Positions 8,696-16,423 are shown, counted from the stretch's first letter. The stretch is 26,485 nt of DNA from an uncultured Pseudomonadota bacterium (GCA_937885575.1 CALABO010000001.1:1-26485); one strand, 5' to 3'. The notes: generated by a model from the letters alone, not told the origin. Program-made: numbers and translations.

Positions 8696-11437
8696 ATGAA
8701 AAAAATGTTTTTGTTTGTATTGGGAATATGTTTGGTGGTGGATGGTGCCACTTGCTATGCTACCGTTGGAAACGATACAGTGCCCGGTGAAATTGGGCGT
8801 TTCGTCGCATTAAGGGGGGCGAATGGAACAAACGGTACCAACGGGACAAACGGGACGGATGCATGCCCACCACTGATTTCGTCTGATACAAAGAATGCAC
8901 AGGGGTGTTTTGTGGTTAAACAAAAATCCCAAGTTAGAAATACAATAAGTGGTAATTGTGAGGCCACGGGAAGTTGGTCAACCATAGATACCGTTTGTGA
9001 TTGTCGCCCCAGTGAAACACGGACGCCGTGCGGGCACGGTGCAGAGGAAGCCTGCGGAACCGCAGGACGTGCGGGTTATAAAATTGTAACTACGCAATGT
9101 GATGGGACGGGTTCTACGACTTCGTATATATATGATAATAATTGTGGAATGACGGTTGATAGTGTAACCGATGTGCATCAAGATAACGATCTATCAAAAC
9201 CAGTTACGCATAAAAGAGTAGCGTTTAGAAATACCTGTGAGTCGAATCCTTTGTCGACAACGGCGGATGTTCCCGTAGGTGAAGACGGCAGTAACTGTCA
9301 GGCAGAGGTTGTTGTTACGACATGTGGACCGAGTGGTGTTGCAGATGAAAGGTGTGATGATTCAAGTAAACGTGGGGTGAAAATACAGAAAAAAGATTGT
9401 TCAGGCTCTATAGTCGCGGCCTCTACACAGTATATTTATGATGGGGGCGATGGTGCGGCATGTAATGCAACGATAACGACCGTGCGATGCGGACCGGAAG
9501 GAACGGCGTCTGTGCGTTGTTTTGAAGGAGGGAATGTTTCTCAGAAGTCTGGGTTGAAAATAACCAAGACGGATTGTAATGGTGGTAATGCGACGGATGC
9601 TTATACATATGATGGCGAGGTTGGAACCGGTATTTATTACCAAGGGGAACTTAATGATTGTTCGGCTTTGACCGCATTGAAAAATAATTCAAGCGTTACA
9701 AAGGAACCTGGTTATGCGTGGTTTGTAAAAGATCTTGGAACTGGTTATGATGCGGGCAAATTGTATATTTGGACGAATAACGATTTTCCTCTTTGCCCAT
9801 CTGGCGGGGTCCCATTTCAGGGACCACAAGGCGCGCAAGGTGAAGGTATTTGTGATGGGGTTGCAGATCTTTCGGTGGCAATAAAAAATACGGTTAGATC
9901 GTATGAGGGGCCGACATCTAGCGCCCGTGGATATATGAAATTACATCATACAAAATGTAATGATTCTTCGGCGGATGATCAGATCAAGGATGAATGCGTC
10001 CCCATAATAGCGGCGAGTGCGGCAACCTGTGCGGGTACATATCTTGAATGTAAGCCACAAGGGACGTATACTGGTAATAACAATTATGCAAAGTATAATG
10101 TGTGTGAGTCGACAACCGGAACAACAATTGCATCAGCATTGAGCAACAAAGAAGATACATTGTGCGTTGGGGCAAATGAGCAATCTTCTTCGGTGGAAAG
10201 GAAAAAGACGGTTGAATATACTGCGCCATCGGGTTTGGGGTCGGATGGAACTTATACTTGGAACACCACGGTCGGTAAAATAGTGAACAAAAGCGTGAAG
10301 TGTGATGGTAGTACATCAACAATAAGTTCAACGCCGGACAAGTGTGAAGAAATTGCGAGGCCGAACGCAAATGTTTGCACGGGGACGGGTAATGTATATT
10401 ATGAATGTACACAGCAAGATAATAATTCTACATACAAACTGTGTGCGACGGGAAATTCGATATTGGCAAATGTTGTTGGTAAAACCGAAGTTACGAATAA
10501 TTATACTGCCCCCGTTATTACCAGTGCAAGTAACTATACTATTGGATATTTGACAATGGATGTGGCTGGAACATCGGTGCAGGTGGATGATAGCTGTGTC
10601 ACAATTGCAAAGTCAGGAACCACAAGTTCGAGTGGACAAAAATGTAAGTGTAGTGGAACGACAAGTTCTGGGGTTTGTGCGTCATCGAATTCAACACGGA
10701 TGTATTGTGTAGGTATTAATAGTACGGGTGATTGTGATACTGGTATTGTTGAAATTGGTGATGTGTTGGATAGTGCAACAACGGCGGTCAGTGTGGCAAC
10801 TAACGCGGCAAATGCGGTGTCGGGGAAATTGGATGCAAGTGCGTTGACGGTTGGAAGCGATGGGACATTGAGTTACGGAACATCGTGTTCGACCAATGTT
10901 GTAGGTGTTACTACAGAACAGCAAACGGTGGACAGTGTTGCTTATTGGTACCGTAAGTATCGCGTTAATACAACATGTCCGACAACCAATATAACATCGA
11001 ATGGCACTGGTGCAAAATTGTATAATTGGTTGGATAATTTCTGTTCCCAGGGGGGGGTGGGGTATTCGTATGATGGTACTTTGGGTGCTGGTGGCGCTAG
11101 AGTTGGGGATGCCTGTTATAATGGTACTATTAGTTCTGGGAAATTTGATCTGTATGTTAAAATCGATAATAATGATAGTATGCTTAGTAGTTTAAATAAC
11201 AAAGTGGAAAGTTCGGATTTGACAACTGCGGTTAATTCTGCGGTCTCAGGTGCAGTGGAAAATCAAGAGTTTAATTTCGGAAGCAATAACATGGTTAATA
11301 TGAAACTTAGTGAAATTATAGAAATGCTTGGGCAAGTTGTGGGGAATTGTACCAGTATCAACAATGGTACTAGAACAGAGGTTTCTTGTTCTGGTGGATC
11401 TTTGAATAATCTAAGTATCGATAGAGGGCAAAACTAG
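8696..11437 (+). CDS. Secreted collagen-like Cys-rich protein, last of cluster
   Basis: A GGGAGAAAG RBS precedes the ATG. Of 913 residues, 1-22 form a signal peptide (cleavage after CYA). Then come IGRFVALRG and five Gly-X-Y triplets, mostly GTN, almost identical to the upstream paralogue. The next segment (CPPLIS...GCFVVKQKS) aligns with the post-signal region of the 1380-residue protein. The middle contains three repeats built on C-G-P/HG...C...K(I/T)xxxDC...YxYDG (about 105-310). Two five-Cys modules shared with the other cluster members follow (about 400-590). The C-terminal third differs: it lacks the GEGKQYVMTC domain and ends with a predicted helix (MKLSEIIEMLGQ) and a two-Cys tail. 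A G8 run falls at codon 785. The gene is followed 9 nt later by a strong terminator. Function unknown; surface or extracellular role inferred. Confidence 0.87.
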   Translation: MKKMFLFVLGICLVVDGATCYATVGNDTVPGEIGRFVALRGANGTNGTNGTNGTDACPPLISSDTKNAQGCFVVKQKSQVRNTISGNCEATGSWSTIDTVCDCRPSETRTPCGHGAEEACGTAGRAGYKIVTTQCDGTGSTTSYIYDNNCGMTVDSVTDVHQDNDLSKPVTHKRVAFRNTCESNPLSTTADVPVGEDGSNCQAEVVVTTCGPSGVADERCDDSSKRGVKIQKKDCSGSIVAASTQYIYDGGDGAACNATITTVRCGPEGTASVRCFEGGNVSQKSGLKITKTDCNGGNATDAYTYDGEVGTGIYYQGELNDCSALTALKNNSSVTKEPGYAWFVKDLGTGYDAGKLYIWTNNDFPLCPSGGVPFQGPQGAQGEGICDGVADLSVAIKNTVRSYEGPTSSARGYMKLHHTKCNDSSADDQIKDECVPIIAASAATCAGTYLECKPQGTYTGNNNYAKYNVCESTTGTTIASALSNKEDTLCVGANEQSSSVERKKTVEYTAPSGLGSDGTYTWNTTVGKIVNKSVKCDGSTSTISSTPDKCEEIARPNANVCTGTGNVYYECTQQDNNSTYKLCATGNSILANVVGKTEVTNNYTAPVITSASNYTIGYLTMDVAGTSVQVDDSCVTIAKSGTTSSSGQKCKCSGTTSSGVCASSNSTRMYCVGINSTGDCDTGIVEIGDVLDSATTAVSVATNAANAVSGKLDASALTVGSDGTLSYGTSCSTNVVGVTTEQQTVDSVAYWYRKYRVNTTCPTTNITSNGTGAKLYNWLDNFCSQGGVGYSYDGTLGAGGARVGDACYNGTISSGKFDLYVKIDNNDSMLSSLNNKVESSDLTTAVNSAVSGAVENQEFNFGSNNMVNMKLSEIIEMLGQVVGNCTSINNGTRTEVSCSGGSLNNLSIDRGQN
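11050..11057 (+). repeat. G8 homopolymer (GGGGGGGGTGGGG) in surface-type gene
   Basis: Eight G residues, then one T and four more G, encode Gln-Gly-Gly-Val-Gly. This is the longest G run in the window and could be prone to slippage. Confidence 0.9.
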
Positions 11438-11446
11438 CGCATCAGA

Positions 11447-11472
11447 GCCGCCCGTTTGGGCGGCGTTTTTTT
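11447..11472 (+). terminator. Intrinsic terminator of the repeat-protein operon
   Basis: A perfect 7-bp GC stem (GCCGCCC/GGGCGGC) with a GTTT loop is followed directly by G and seven T. It closes the four-gene array and overlaps the stop codon of the convergent regulator gene. Confidence 0.93.
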
Positions 11473-11884
11473 ACTCGTTTTCGGTCAATGATTTTAATAG
11501 ATTCATAACGGATTCGCGTTGCTTATCGCTGGCCAGTTTCCAATACATGCGAACCAGTTCCAGTGTTTCCGTGCGAATCAATGGGTCGTCCGAACTTGGT
11601 GAATGAACGTGGATTGATTTGCTAGATTTCGTTTCGTCAGGCATATTCCCGGGCAGACCCACAAAAAAGAAAGATACCGGCGTTTGCATGGCGCGCCCTA
11701 TTTCGAATAATCGCGATGCAGATATGCGGTTGTCCGCGCTTTCGTATTTCTGAATTTGCTGAAAAGTGACGCCACAGACGTTCGCCAAATCTTTTAGTGA
11801 CATGCCCATCATAGTGCGGCGCAATTGCATGCGTTTGCCGATATGTTGGTCAACGGTTGATGGTATATATGCTTTCCCAGACAT
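11471..11884 (-). CDS. Xre/Cro-family HTH transcriptional regulator
   Basis: A 137-residue DNA-binding protein. The helix-turn-helix spans about residues 12-66: IGKRMQLRRTMMGMSLKDLA, then VTFQQIQKYESADNRISASRL. The TFQQIQKYE recognition helix is typical of a small Xre family widespread in alphaproteobacteria. The linker (FFVGLP...) and a helical C-terminus (TLELVRMYWKLASDKQRESVMNLLKSL) may serve dimerisation. I chose the internal ATG because AAAGGAC lies 6 nt upstream of it; an upstream in-frame ATG at 11953 has no RBS and would run into the gpmI promoter. It is convergent with the repeat-protein operon and divergent from gpmI. Targets are unknown. A palindrome TGTATACA (11921-11928) near its own presumed promoter could be an operator (weak inference). 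Confidence 0.85.
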   Translation of the reverse strand: MSGKAYIPSTVDQHIGKRMQLRRTMMGMSLKDLANVCGVTFQQIQKYESADNRISASRLFEIGRAMQTPVSFFFVGLPGNMPDETKSSKSIHVHSPSSDDPLIRTETLELVRMYWKLASDKQRESVMNLLKSLTENE

Positions 11885-11943
11885 CTTTCGTCCTTTTATA
11901 ATATGATACGTTTCCCATACTGTATACAATGTTTTTTTTTGTT

Positions 11944-11972
11944 TTGCAATCAAAAAAGCCCTGTGATATCAT
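11944..11972 (+). promoter_or_regulatory. Sigma-70-type promoter of gpmI
   Basis: TTGCAA and TATCAT are separated by exactly 17 bp. A T9 tract lies immediately upstream and could act as an UP-like element. Transcription would start about 15 nt before the AGGAG RBS of gpmI. Confidence 0.75.
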
Positions 11973-11995
11973 GTCCCCAGTACAGGAGAAAAGAT

Positions 11996-13468
11996 ATGAA
12001 AAAGACGGTTGTTTTATGTGTTTTGGATGGGGTCGGATATGAACCAGTGCGCGCGCATAATGCGGTGGCAATGGCGAAAATGCCCTTTTTTAATGGACTG
12101 TTGCGTCGATATCCAAATTCGCTTTTGCGTGCGTCGGGCACGGCGGTTGGGTTGCCGGGGAATTTAATGGGAAATTCAGAGGTTGGACATATCTGTATCG
12201 GTGCCGGGCGCGTGGTCATGCAATATTTGTTGCGCTTTGCACGCGAAGATTGGGCAAAGAATAAACCGCTGAACAAATTTATTGCGGCTGTGCGGCGCGA
12301 CCGCGGAATTGTGCACTTTGCGGGTCTGATGTCCGACGGGCGCGTGCATGCGGATGTGCGCGACGAAGTAAAGATTATGAAATATATTTTGGATGCTGGA
12401 TTGCGGGTTTGTATTCACTTTATTGCCGATGGACGCGATACGCCACCGAAATCGGCATTAAAGTATGTTCGCACAATTAAACGCATGTTGGCGCCGTATT
12501 TTGCGGACGGGCGGGCGTTCTTTGGAACCGTGTCCGGACGGTACTATACGATGGACAGGAATAAAAATATGGATCGGACGGAAATGGCGTTTAATGCGAT
12601 TGCAAATGCGCGCGCGGACACATCTGCCCCAACAATAGAAGATGCAATCAAACAATCCTATGCCGCGGGCATGACCGATGAATTTATTAAACCAACGATT
12701 ATCAATCCGACACCGATTTCGGCGCGCGATGGGTTCGTCTTTGGCAATTACCGCAGTGACCGTGCGCGGCAAATCGTTCGCGAAATTCTGCGGACGCGCG
12801 CGCATATATTATGCTTTTCGCAATATGGCGAAGGGTTAAATGAACATTGCCCTGCACTGCTGGCCGATATTCCGGTGGACAACACTTTGGGCGATGTTGT
12901 TGCGGCGGCGGGTTTGTCGCAATTGCGCATTGCGGAAACGGAAAAGTATAACCATGTGACTTATTTTATGGATGCGGAACGGACAATTGATTACCCGAAC
13001 GAAGAAAAGGTCCTGATTGATTCGCCGGCGGTTGCAACCTTTGATATGAAGCCGGAAATGTCGGCGAATGAAATTACGGCGGCGCTGTTGCCACGGATTG
13101 GGCGGTTCGATGTTGTTATGTTGAACTTTGCCAATGGCGACATGGTTGGCCATACTGGGAACGAAGGTGCGACCGTGCGGGCGATGGAGTGTTTGGATAA
13201 ACAATTGGCCCAGATTGTGCCGGCGGTGCTTTCGGTTGGGGGAAAAATGCTGATTATCGCCGACCATGGTAATGCGGAAAAAATGTGGGATGATAAATCG
13301 AACGCCCCGTGGACCGCACATACGAATAACAAGGTGCGGGCGATTTTGGTAAGCGAACCACCGTATAAAAAGATAAAAAATGGCGGTCTGGCTGATGTCG
13401 CGCCAACAATTTTGAAACTGCTGGGTGTGAAACAACCGGCGGACATGACGGGAAAGTCGTTAGTGTAA
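11996..13468 (+). CDS. gpmI: 2,3-bisphosphoglycerate-independent phosphoglycerate mutase
   Basis: Interconverts 3-phosphoglycerate and 2-phosphoglycerate in glycolysis/gluconeogenesis, using two Mn ions and a phosphoserine intermediate (family knowledge). The 490 residues show the full signature: LDGVG with metal Asp11, the nucleophile Ser61 in GNSEVGH, ADGRDTPP (144-151), GRYYTMDR (181-188), NYRSDRARQ (251-259), RIAETEKY (311-318), ANGDMVGHTGN with Asp382 and His386, ADHGN with Asp423/His424, and His442. Length is slightly below the usual 510 or so. AGGAG sits 7 nt before the chosen ATG; an upstream ATG at 11903 lies before the promoter and is not used. The gene is monocistronic, with its own promoter and terminator. 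Its last two sense codons and the stop fall inside an intergenic 22-nt repeat. Confidence 0.97.
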   Translation: MKKTVVLCVLDGVGYEPVRAHNAVAMAKMPFFNGLLRRYPNSLLRASGTAVGLPGNLMGNSEVGHICIGAGRVVMQYLLRFAREDWAKNKPLNKFIAAVRRDRGIVHFAGLMSDGRVHADVRDEVKIMKYILDAGLRVCIHFIADGRDTPPKSALKYVRTIKRMLAPYFADGRAFFGTVSGRYYTMDRNKNMDRTEMAFNAIANARADTSAPTIEDAIKQSYAAGMTDEFIKPTIINPTPISARDGFVFGNYRSDRARQIVREILRTRAHILCFSQYGEGLNEHCPALLADIPVDNTLGDVVAAAGLSQLRIAETEKYNHVTYFMDAERTIDYPNEEKVLIDSPAVATFDMKPEMSANEITAALLPRIGRFDVVMLNFANGDMVGHTGNEGATVRAMECLDKQLAQIVPAVLSVGGKMLIIADHGNAEKMWDDKSNAPWTAHTNNKVRAILVSEPPYKKIKNGGLADVAPTILKLLGVKQPADMTGKSLV

Positions 13469-13480
13469 GTGTTAGTGAAA
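13459..13480 (+). repeat. 22-nt GTTAGTG-rich repeat, copy 1
   Basis: Begins GTTAGTGTAAG and ends TGTTAGTGAAA. It is identical over 22 nt to the copy at 16402-16423. It includes the gpmI stop codon and abuts the terminator hairpin. Confidence 0.9.
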
Positions 13481-13505
13481 ATCCCGCATGCGCGGGATTT
13501 TTTTT
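13478..13505 (+). terminator. Intrinsic terminator after gpmI (probably bidirectional)
   Basis: The inverted repeat AAAATCCCGC/GCGGGATTTT encloses ATGC or less and is followed by a T8 run. The opposite strand also has a short T run, so it may serve the convergent minus-strand gene, whose stop codon it touches. Confidence 0.9.
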
Positions 13506-13962
13506 AGCGTTGTTTTGCTAAGAATTTTTTGCGACGTTCCTCAAAAGAAAGGTTGTACTCGATACAGAAACTATGGTTTTGCGCTTGCCATACCAATACT
13601 TCGTCACCTGGGTATACATTATGATTATTGGTGTACATTTTTATTGTCTGACAGCCGAATTCTTTACCAAATAATTGAACGAGTGTATATTTGACACCAT
13701 CCGTATCAACAGTATTTCTCATAGATTCAACAAGCATAGTATCATAGGTGTACTTCGCGTTGAGTGGACTAGATAAAACAGGTTTGCCATTTGTGTTTGG
13801 ACTGTATTTTATTGTGTCCCCGCAAGCAAAGTTGTCATGAATAGATGCGGATAGAGCTTCCGGAACAGTAATCTCTATTGGGGTGCCTGCTTGATACAGT
13901 GGAACAAGTTTAACGGAATAAGGTTTTTTGTCGATTTGCATTTTTGTAATTGTGGCTAACAT
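13504..13962 (-). CDS. Hypothetical protein, cotranscribed with tadA
   Basis: A 152-residue soluble protein with no recognised family, signal peptide or membrane segment. It seems mostly beta, with a charged helical end (SFEERRKKFLAKQR). The ATG was chosen because AAGGAG lies 7 nt upstream, inside the last codons of tadA; the gap to the tadA stop is only 4 nt, so the two are probably one operon. Residues 40-51 and 107-140 (IK-M-Y...NV-x-x-GDEVLV...EE) resemble parts of the unknown protein at 15075-15596, suggesting distant paralogy. Possibly a family confined to this lineage (inference). Confidence 0.75.
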   Translation of the reverse strand: MLATITKMQIDKKPYSVKLVPLYQAGTPIEITVPEALSASIHDNFACGDTIKYSPNTNGKPVLSSPLNAKYTYDTMLVESMRNTVDTDGVKYTLVQLFGKEFGCQTIKMYTNNHNVYPGDEVLVWQAQNHSFCIEYNLSFEERRKKFLAKQR

Positions 13963-13966
13963 TTTT

Positions 13967-14425
13967 TTACTCCTTTTTGTTATTTCTGCGTCGGTTGGCA
14001 AAGAATTCGCGCAGCAGTTCGGCGGATTCGGCCGCGTATTCTGGCATTTGAATTATATTCGGGTGCCAAAGATGTTTGTCGTTGTCAAAAATCCGTGCAT
14101 TTGTGGTAATGCCCCCACCCTTTTCATCCGTCGCCGCGAAATAGATATTACGAATTCGGGCAAAAGATATTGCGGTTGCGCACATTGCGCACGGTTCCAA
14201 TGAAACATAAATATCGCAATCGCTCAGGAACTTTTGCCCCAATTTTTTGCACGCGCGGTTTATCGCGACGATTTCCGCGTGCAATGTTGGGTTCATCTTT
14301 CGTTGGACCAAGTTTTCGCCACGCGCAATAATTTTCCCGTCGCGGACAATTACCGCACCAATCGGAACATCGCCACCCGCGCCCGCGCGCCGTGCCAAAT
14401 TTAAAACTTGCGTCATTATATTCAT
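13967..14425 (-). CDS. tadA: tRNA-specific adenosine deaminase
   Basis: Deaminates A34 to inosine in tRNA-Arg(ACG), allowing one tRNA to read three Arg codons (family knowledge). The cytidine/deoxycytidylate deaminase fold is clear: N-terminal LARRAGAGGDVPIGAVIV, the zinc/proton-shuttle motif HAE (His49, Glu51), and PCAMC with Cys79 and Cys82. About 152 residues is a normal length. The start is uncertain. ATGs at 14443, 14425 and 14416 are possible and none has a clear RBS; family alignment favours 14425 or 14416. The 14443 choice would abut the rsmD start codon on the other strand. The downstream unknown gene follows after 4 nt. Confidence 0.93.
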   Translation of the reverse strand: MNIMTQVLNLARRAGAGGDVPIGAVIVRDGKIIARGENLVQRKMNPTLHAEIVAINRACKKLGQKFLSDCDIYVSLEPCAMCATAISFARIRNIYFAATDEKGGGITTNARIFDNDKHLWHPNIIQMPEYAAESAELLREFFANRRRNNKKE

Positions 14426-14443
14426 TATTATAAACTGTAGCAT

Positions 14444-15004
14444 ATGGATTCAAAATTGCAAATTATTTCCGGGGCATTACGCGCACGAAAGTTGCGGGTG
14501 CCCCAGTCTGCGCGACCAACCCAGAATATGGCGCGGGCGGCGGTGTTTAATATGCTCGGCGAAATACTGTTGGAACCGTATCAAAAATTGGCGGTTTGGG
14601 ATGCGTTTGCGGGGTCCGGCGCATTGGGCTTAGAGGTTCTATCACGATACAATGATTCGACCGCGATTTTTACCGATGTTTCGGATGATTCTTTGGACGC
14701 GGTGCGGCAAAATGTTCGCGATATTGACTGGGTGCGGGTTAAAATTGATGCGTCTGACGCGGCAAGTCGTATCTGGAAATATGCGCCGCGTGTGAATTTG
14801 GTTTTTGTTGATCCGCCATATGAAGATGCGCGTGTTGGAATTGACTTTGTGGCAAATTTGGCGGATTCTGTGCGTGCTGGCACGATTGTTGTCCAAGAAA
14901 TAGAGAAAACCGTCCCCTATTCGCCCGATGAAACAAAATGGGAAGTGTTGCGCGATAAAACATACGGCCGGGCACGTTTTTTGATTTTACGGCGACGGAA
15001 TTAG
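14444..15004 (+). CDS. rsmD: 16S rRNA (guanine(966)-N2)-methyltransferase
   Basis: Methylates G966 of 16S rRNA with SAM. The 186 residues follow the family plan: LQIISGALRARKLRVP and RPTQNMARAAVFNML at the N-terminus, the SAM-binding loop DAFAGSGALGLEVLSR (about 53-68), and the catalytic motif VDPPYED (about 124-130). The C-terminal KTYGRARFLILRR matches the usual end. No RBS is evident before this ATG, so expression may be low or leaderless. It is divergent from tadA with at most about 18 nt between start codons, so any promoters must overlap the neighbouring coding sequence. Confidence 0.94.
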   Translation: MDSKLQIISGALRARKLRVPQSARPTQNMARAAVFNMLGEILLEPYQKLAVWDAFAGSGALGLEVLSRYNDSTAIFTDVSDDSLDAVRQNVRDIDWVRVKIDASDAASRIWKYAPRVNLVFVDPPYEDARVGIDFVANLADSVRAGTIVVQEIEKTVPYSPDETKWEVLRDKTYGRARFLILRRRN

Positions 15005-15017
15005 CGGAAATTTAAAT

Positions 15018-15045
15018 TTGACTTTTGTTGTTGTTTGTCTATAAT
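15018..15045 (+). promoter_or_regulatory. Sigma-70-type promoter
   Basis: TTGACT and a perfect TATAAT with a 16-bp spacer lie about 30 nt before the ATG at 15075. An AAGAGGA RBS follows. Confidence 0.8.
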
Positions 15046-15074
15046 GTCTGTGTTAATAAATTAAGAGGATTGCT

Positions 15075-15596
15075 ATGTTGAATTACAAGGATTTAGATCT
15101 GTGTGTTTTGGCACTATTTTTGGGATATAAAACTGATGAAAAAGGCAAAAATTATGCCACAAGTATATTGTTGAACCCCCGCCCAGGACAAAGTGCGTTT
15201 CAGCAACAGTTTAGTTTAAAACCCGGATATGGATTGCCTGGGATACATGTGTGTTCGATTGATGACAAGTTAAAAAATGTTGCTATTGGCGCGCATGTCA
15301 GCCTTTATGGTGCACCGTTTGCTTTTGAACAGGTTAAAATCCCATTGATAAAACGTCTGCCTGGTGGTGAATTTGCGTATCATGTCGCCACGGTAACAGA
15401 ACTTGATGATTTTTATACAACCGTACGTTTTGCAGCCAATGATCGGATGGTGCCGGGTAAATCACGTATGAGACGTATTAAATTACATAATGCCGATAAT
15501 GTTTCATTTGGGTGTGGTGACACGGTGTTACTGAAAAATTTTGCTTTTGGAAAGTGGGCTATTATACGGAATATCACCGAGGAAAAGAACTTGTAG
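15075..15596 (+). CDS. Hypothetical protein
   Basis: A 173-residue protein of unknown family with its own strong promoter and an AAGAGGA RBS, and no neighbour within an operon. No signal peptide or membrane helix is visible. The segment 60-91 (SIDDKLKNVAIGAHV, then VKIPL) and the C-terminus 135-170 (RIKLHNADNV...CGDTVLL...ITEE) resemble the unknown protein encoded next to tadA. A 'GD-x-VL' turn at the end of a beta-rich region is the best shared feature. It could be a small beta-barrel or binding domain (speculative). Confidence that it is a real gene is high; the function is unknown. Confidence 0.8.
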   Translation: MLNYKDLDLCVLALFLGYKTDEKGKNYATSILLNPRPGQSAFQQQFSLKPGYGLPGIHVCSIDDKLKNVAIGAHVSLYGAPFAFEQVKIPLIKRLPGGEFAYHVATVTELDDFYTTVRFAANDRMVPGKSRMRRIKLHNADNVSFGCGDTVLLKNFAFGKWAIIRNITEEKNL

Positions 15597-15662
15597 TCGG
15601 GGATTTTCCTTGGTGTGGCGAAATGGGAAATTTTGTTGATAACAAAGTATTATCGAAATAAC

Positions 15663-15691
15663 TTGCATTTTCAATAATTTTGGTGCATAAT
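15663..15691 (+). promoter_or_regulatory. Promoter of rplY (GGTGCATAATG type)
   Basis: TTGCAT and CATAAT have a 17-bp spacer. The GGTGCATAATG around the -10 is identical to that of the rpsP promoter at 23672-23700. Confidence 0.78.
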
Positions 15692-15694
15692 GCG

Positions 15695-15725
15695 GTCCGC
15701 ATAACACCCTTGGAGGTTGTGCGAC
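15695..15725 (+). promoter_or_regulatory. Hairpin in the rplY leader
   Basis: GTC-C-GCATAAC pairs with GTTGTGC-GAC (one G-U pair and one bulged C), giving about 10 bp around a 10-nt loop. It starts a few nucleotides after the presumed transcription start and could be an r-protein autoregulatory or RNA-stabilising element (inference). Confidence 0.4.
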
Positions 15726-15755
15726 ATAAAAAATGCTAAATCAAAAGGATAAAAA

Positions 15756-16388
15756 ATGGCAATTGAATTAAATGCAGAGATTCGCAATGTTGCCGGCAAG
15801 GGGGCCGCACGTGCAATTCGTAATAACAAAAATATCCCCGCCGTCATTTATGGCGAAAAGAAAGATCCGATCGCAATCGAAATTTCCGGTCGTGATTTTG
15901 CGCCGATTGTTCAAATTCCGGCGCTCAGGACAAAACTGTTTCATATTACGACAAAAAATGGTAAAGAAGACGCAATGTTGATGGATATTCAATATCATCC
16001 GGTGTCTGATAAAATCGTTCATGTTGATTTCAAACGCATCGATGTTAAAAAGCCTGTTTGTGTTTCGGTGCCGGTAGAGGTTATAAATGCCGACACGTCC
16101 AAGGGATTAAAATTGGGTGGTGTTTTGAACTTTGCGGTGCGTAAGGTTTCGTTGGTGGCACTCGTTGATAAATTACCGGAAAAAATCGTCCTTGATTTGG
16201 CGGATTTGAATATCGGCGACACCGTCCACGGTTCCGATTTGGTCTTGCCGGACGGCGTGTCGTTGGGCCTGCACCAGGCGGAATTGGCGTTCGCAACAAT
16301 CGGTGGTAAGATGCCAGAAGAAGCCGACGCGAAGAAACCGGCGGCGGCAACAACCGCGGCACCTGCGGCAGCACCAGCCAAGAAATAA
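15756..16388 (+). CDS. rplY: 50S ribosomal protein bL25 (CTC family)
   Basis: Binds 5S rRNA in the large subunit. The 210 residues cover the N-terminal L25 domain (1-90; GKGAARAIRNNKNIPAVIYG and MDIQYHPVSDKIVHVDF) and the beta-rich CTC domain (about 95-185; VPVEVINADTSKGLKLGGVL, then DLADLNIGDTVHGSDL). An Ala/Pro/Lys-rich flexible tail (about 190-210) follows. It is preceded by a good promoter, a leader hairpin and an AAAGGAT RBS. In many alphaproteobacteria rplY is followed by pth and ychF. Here it stands alone and is followed by the 22-nt repeat and a palindrome, so it is monocistronic. Confidence 0.96.
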   Translation: MAIELNAEIRNVAGKGAARAIRNNKNIPAVIYGEKKDPIAIEISGRDFAPIVQIPALRTKLFHITTKNGKEDAMLMDIQYHPVSDKIVHVDFKRIDVKKPVCVSVPVEVINADTSKGLKLGGVLNFAVRKVSLVALVDKLPEKIVLDLADLNIGDTVHGSDLVLPDGVSLGLHQAELAFATIGGKMPEEADAKKPAAATTAAPAAAPAKK

Positions 16389-16401
16389 TATAGTGTTAGT
16401 G

Positions 16402-16423
16402 GTTAGTGTAAGTGTTAGTGAAA
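16402..16423 (+). repeat. 22-nt GTTAGTG-rich repeat, copy 2
   Basis: Identical to the copy at 13459-13480 and again placed directly before a hairpin. The preceding bases (TAGTGTTAGTG, 16391-16401) add a partial extra unit. Confidence 0.9.

Noticed and set aside
11921..11928. TGTATACA palindrome as a certain Xre operator
   Set aside because: An 8-bp palindrome in an AT-rich gap is easily due to chance, and no second copy was seen; kept only as a remark in the regulator entry.
11903..11995. N-terminal extension of gpmI from an upstream ATG
   Set aside because: It would start upstream of the promoter and RBS and adds Cys/Phe-rich sequence not found in the family.
12836..13435. 199-codon minus-strand frame opposite gpmI
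   Set aside because: gpmI carries every family motif; the antisense translation is His/Arg/Asn-rich noise.
13459..16423. TTAGTG repeats considered as a CRISPR array
   Set aside because: The copies are single, kilobases apart and without spacers of constant length; no cas genes are present.
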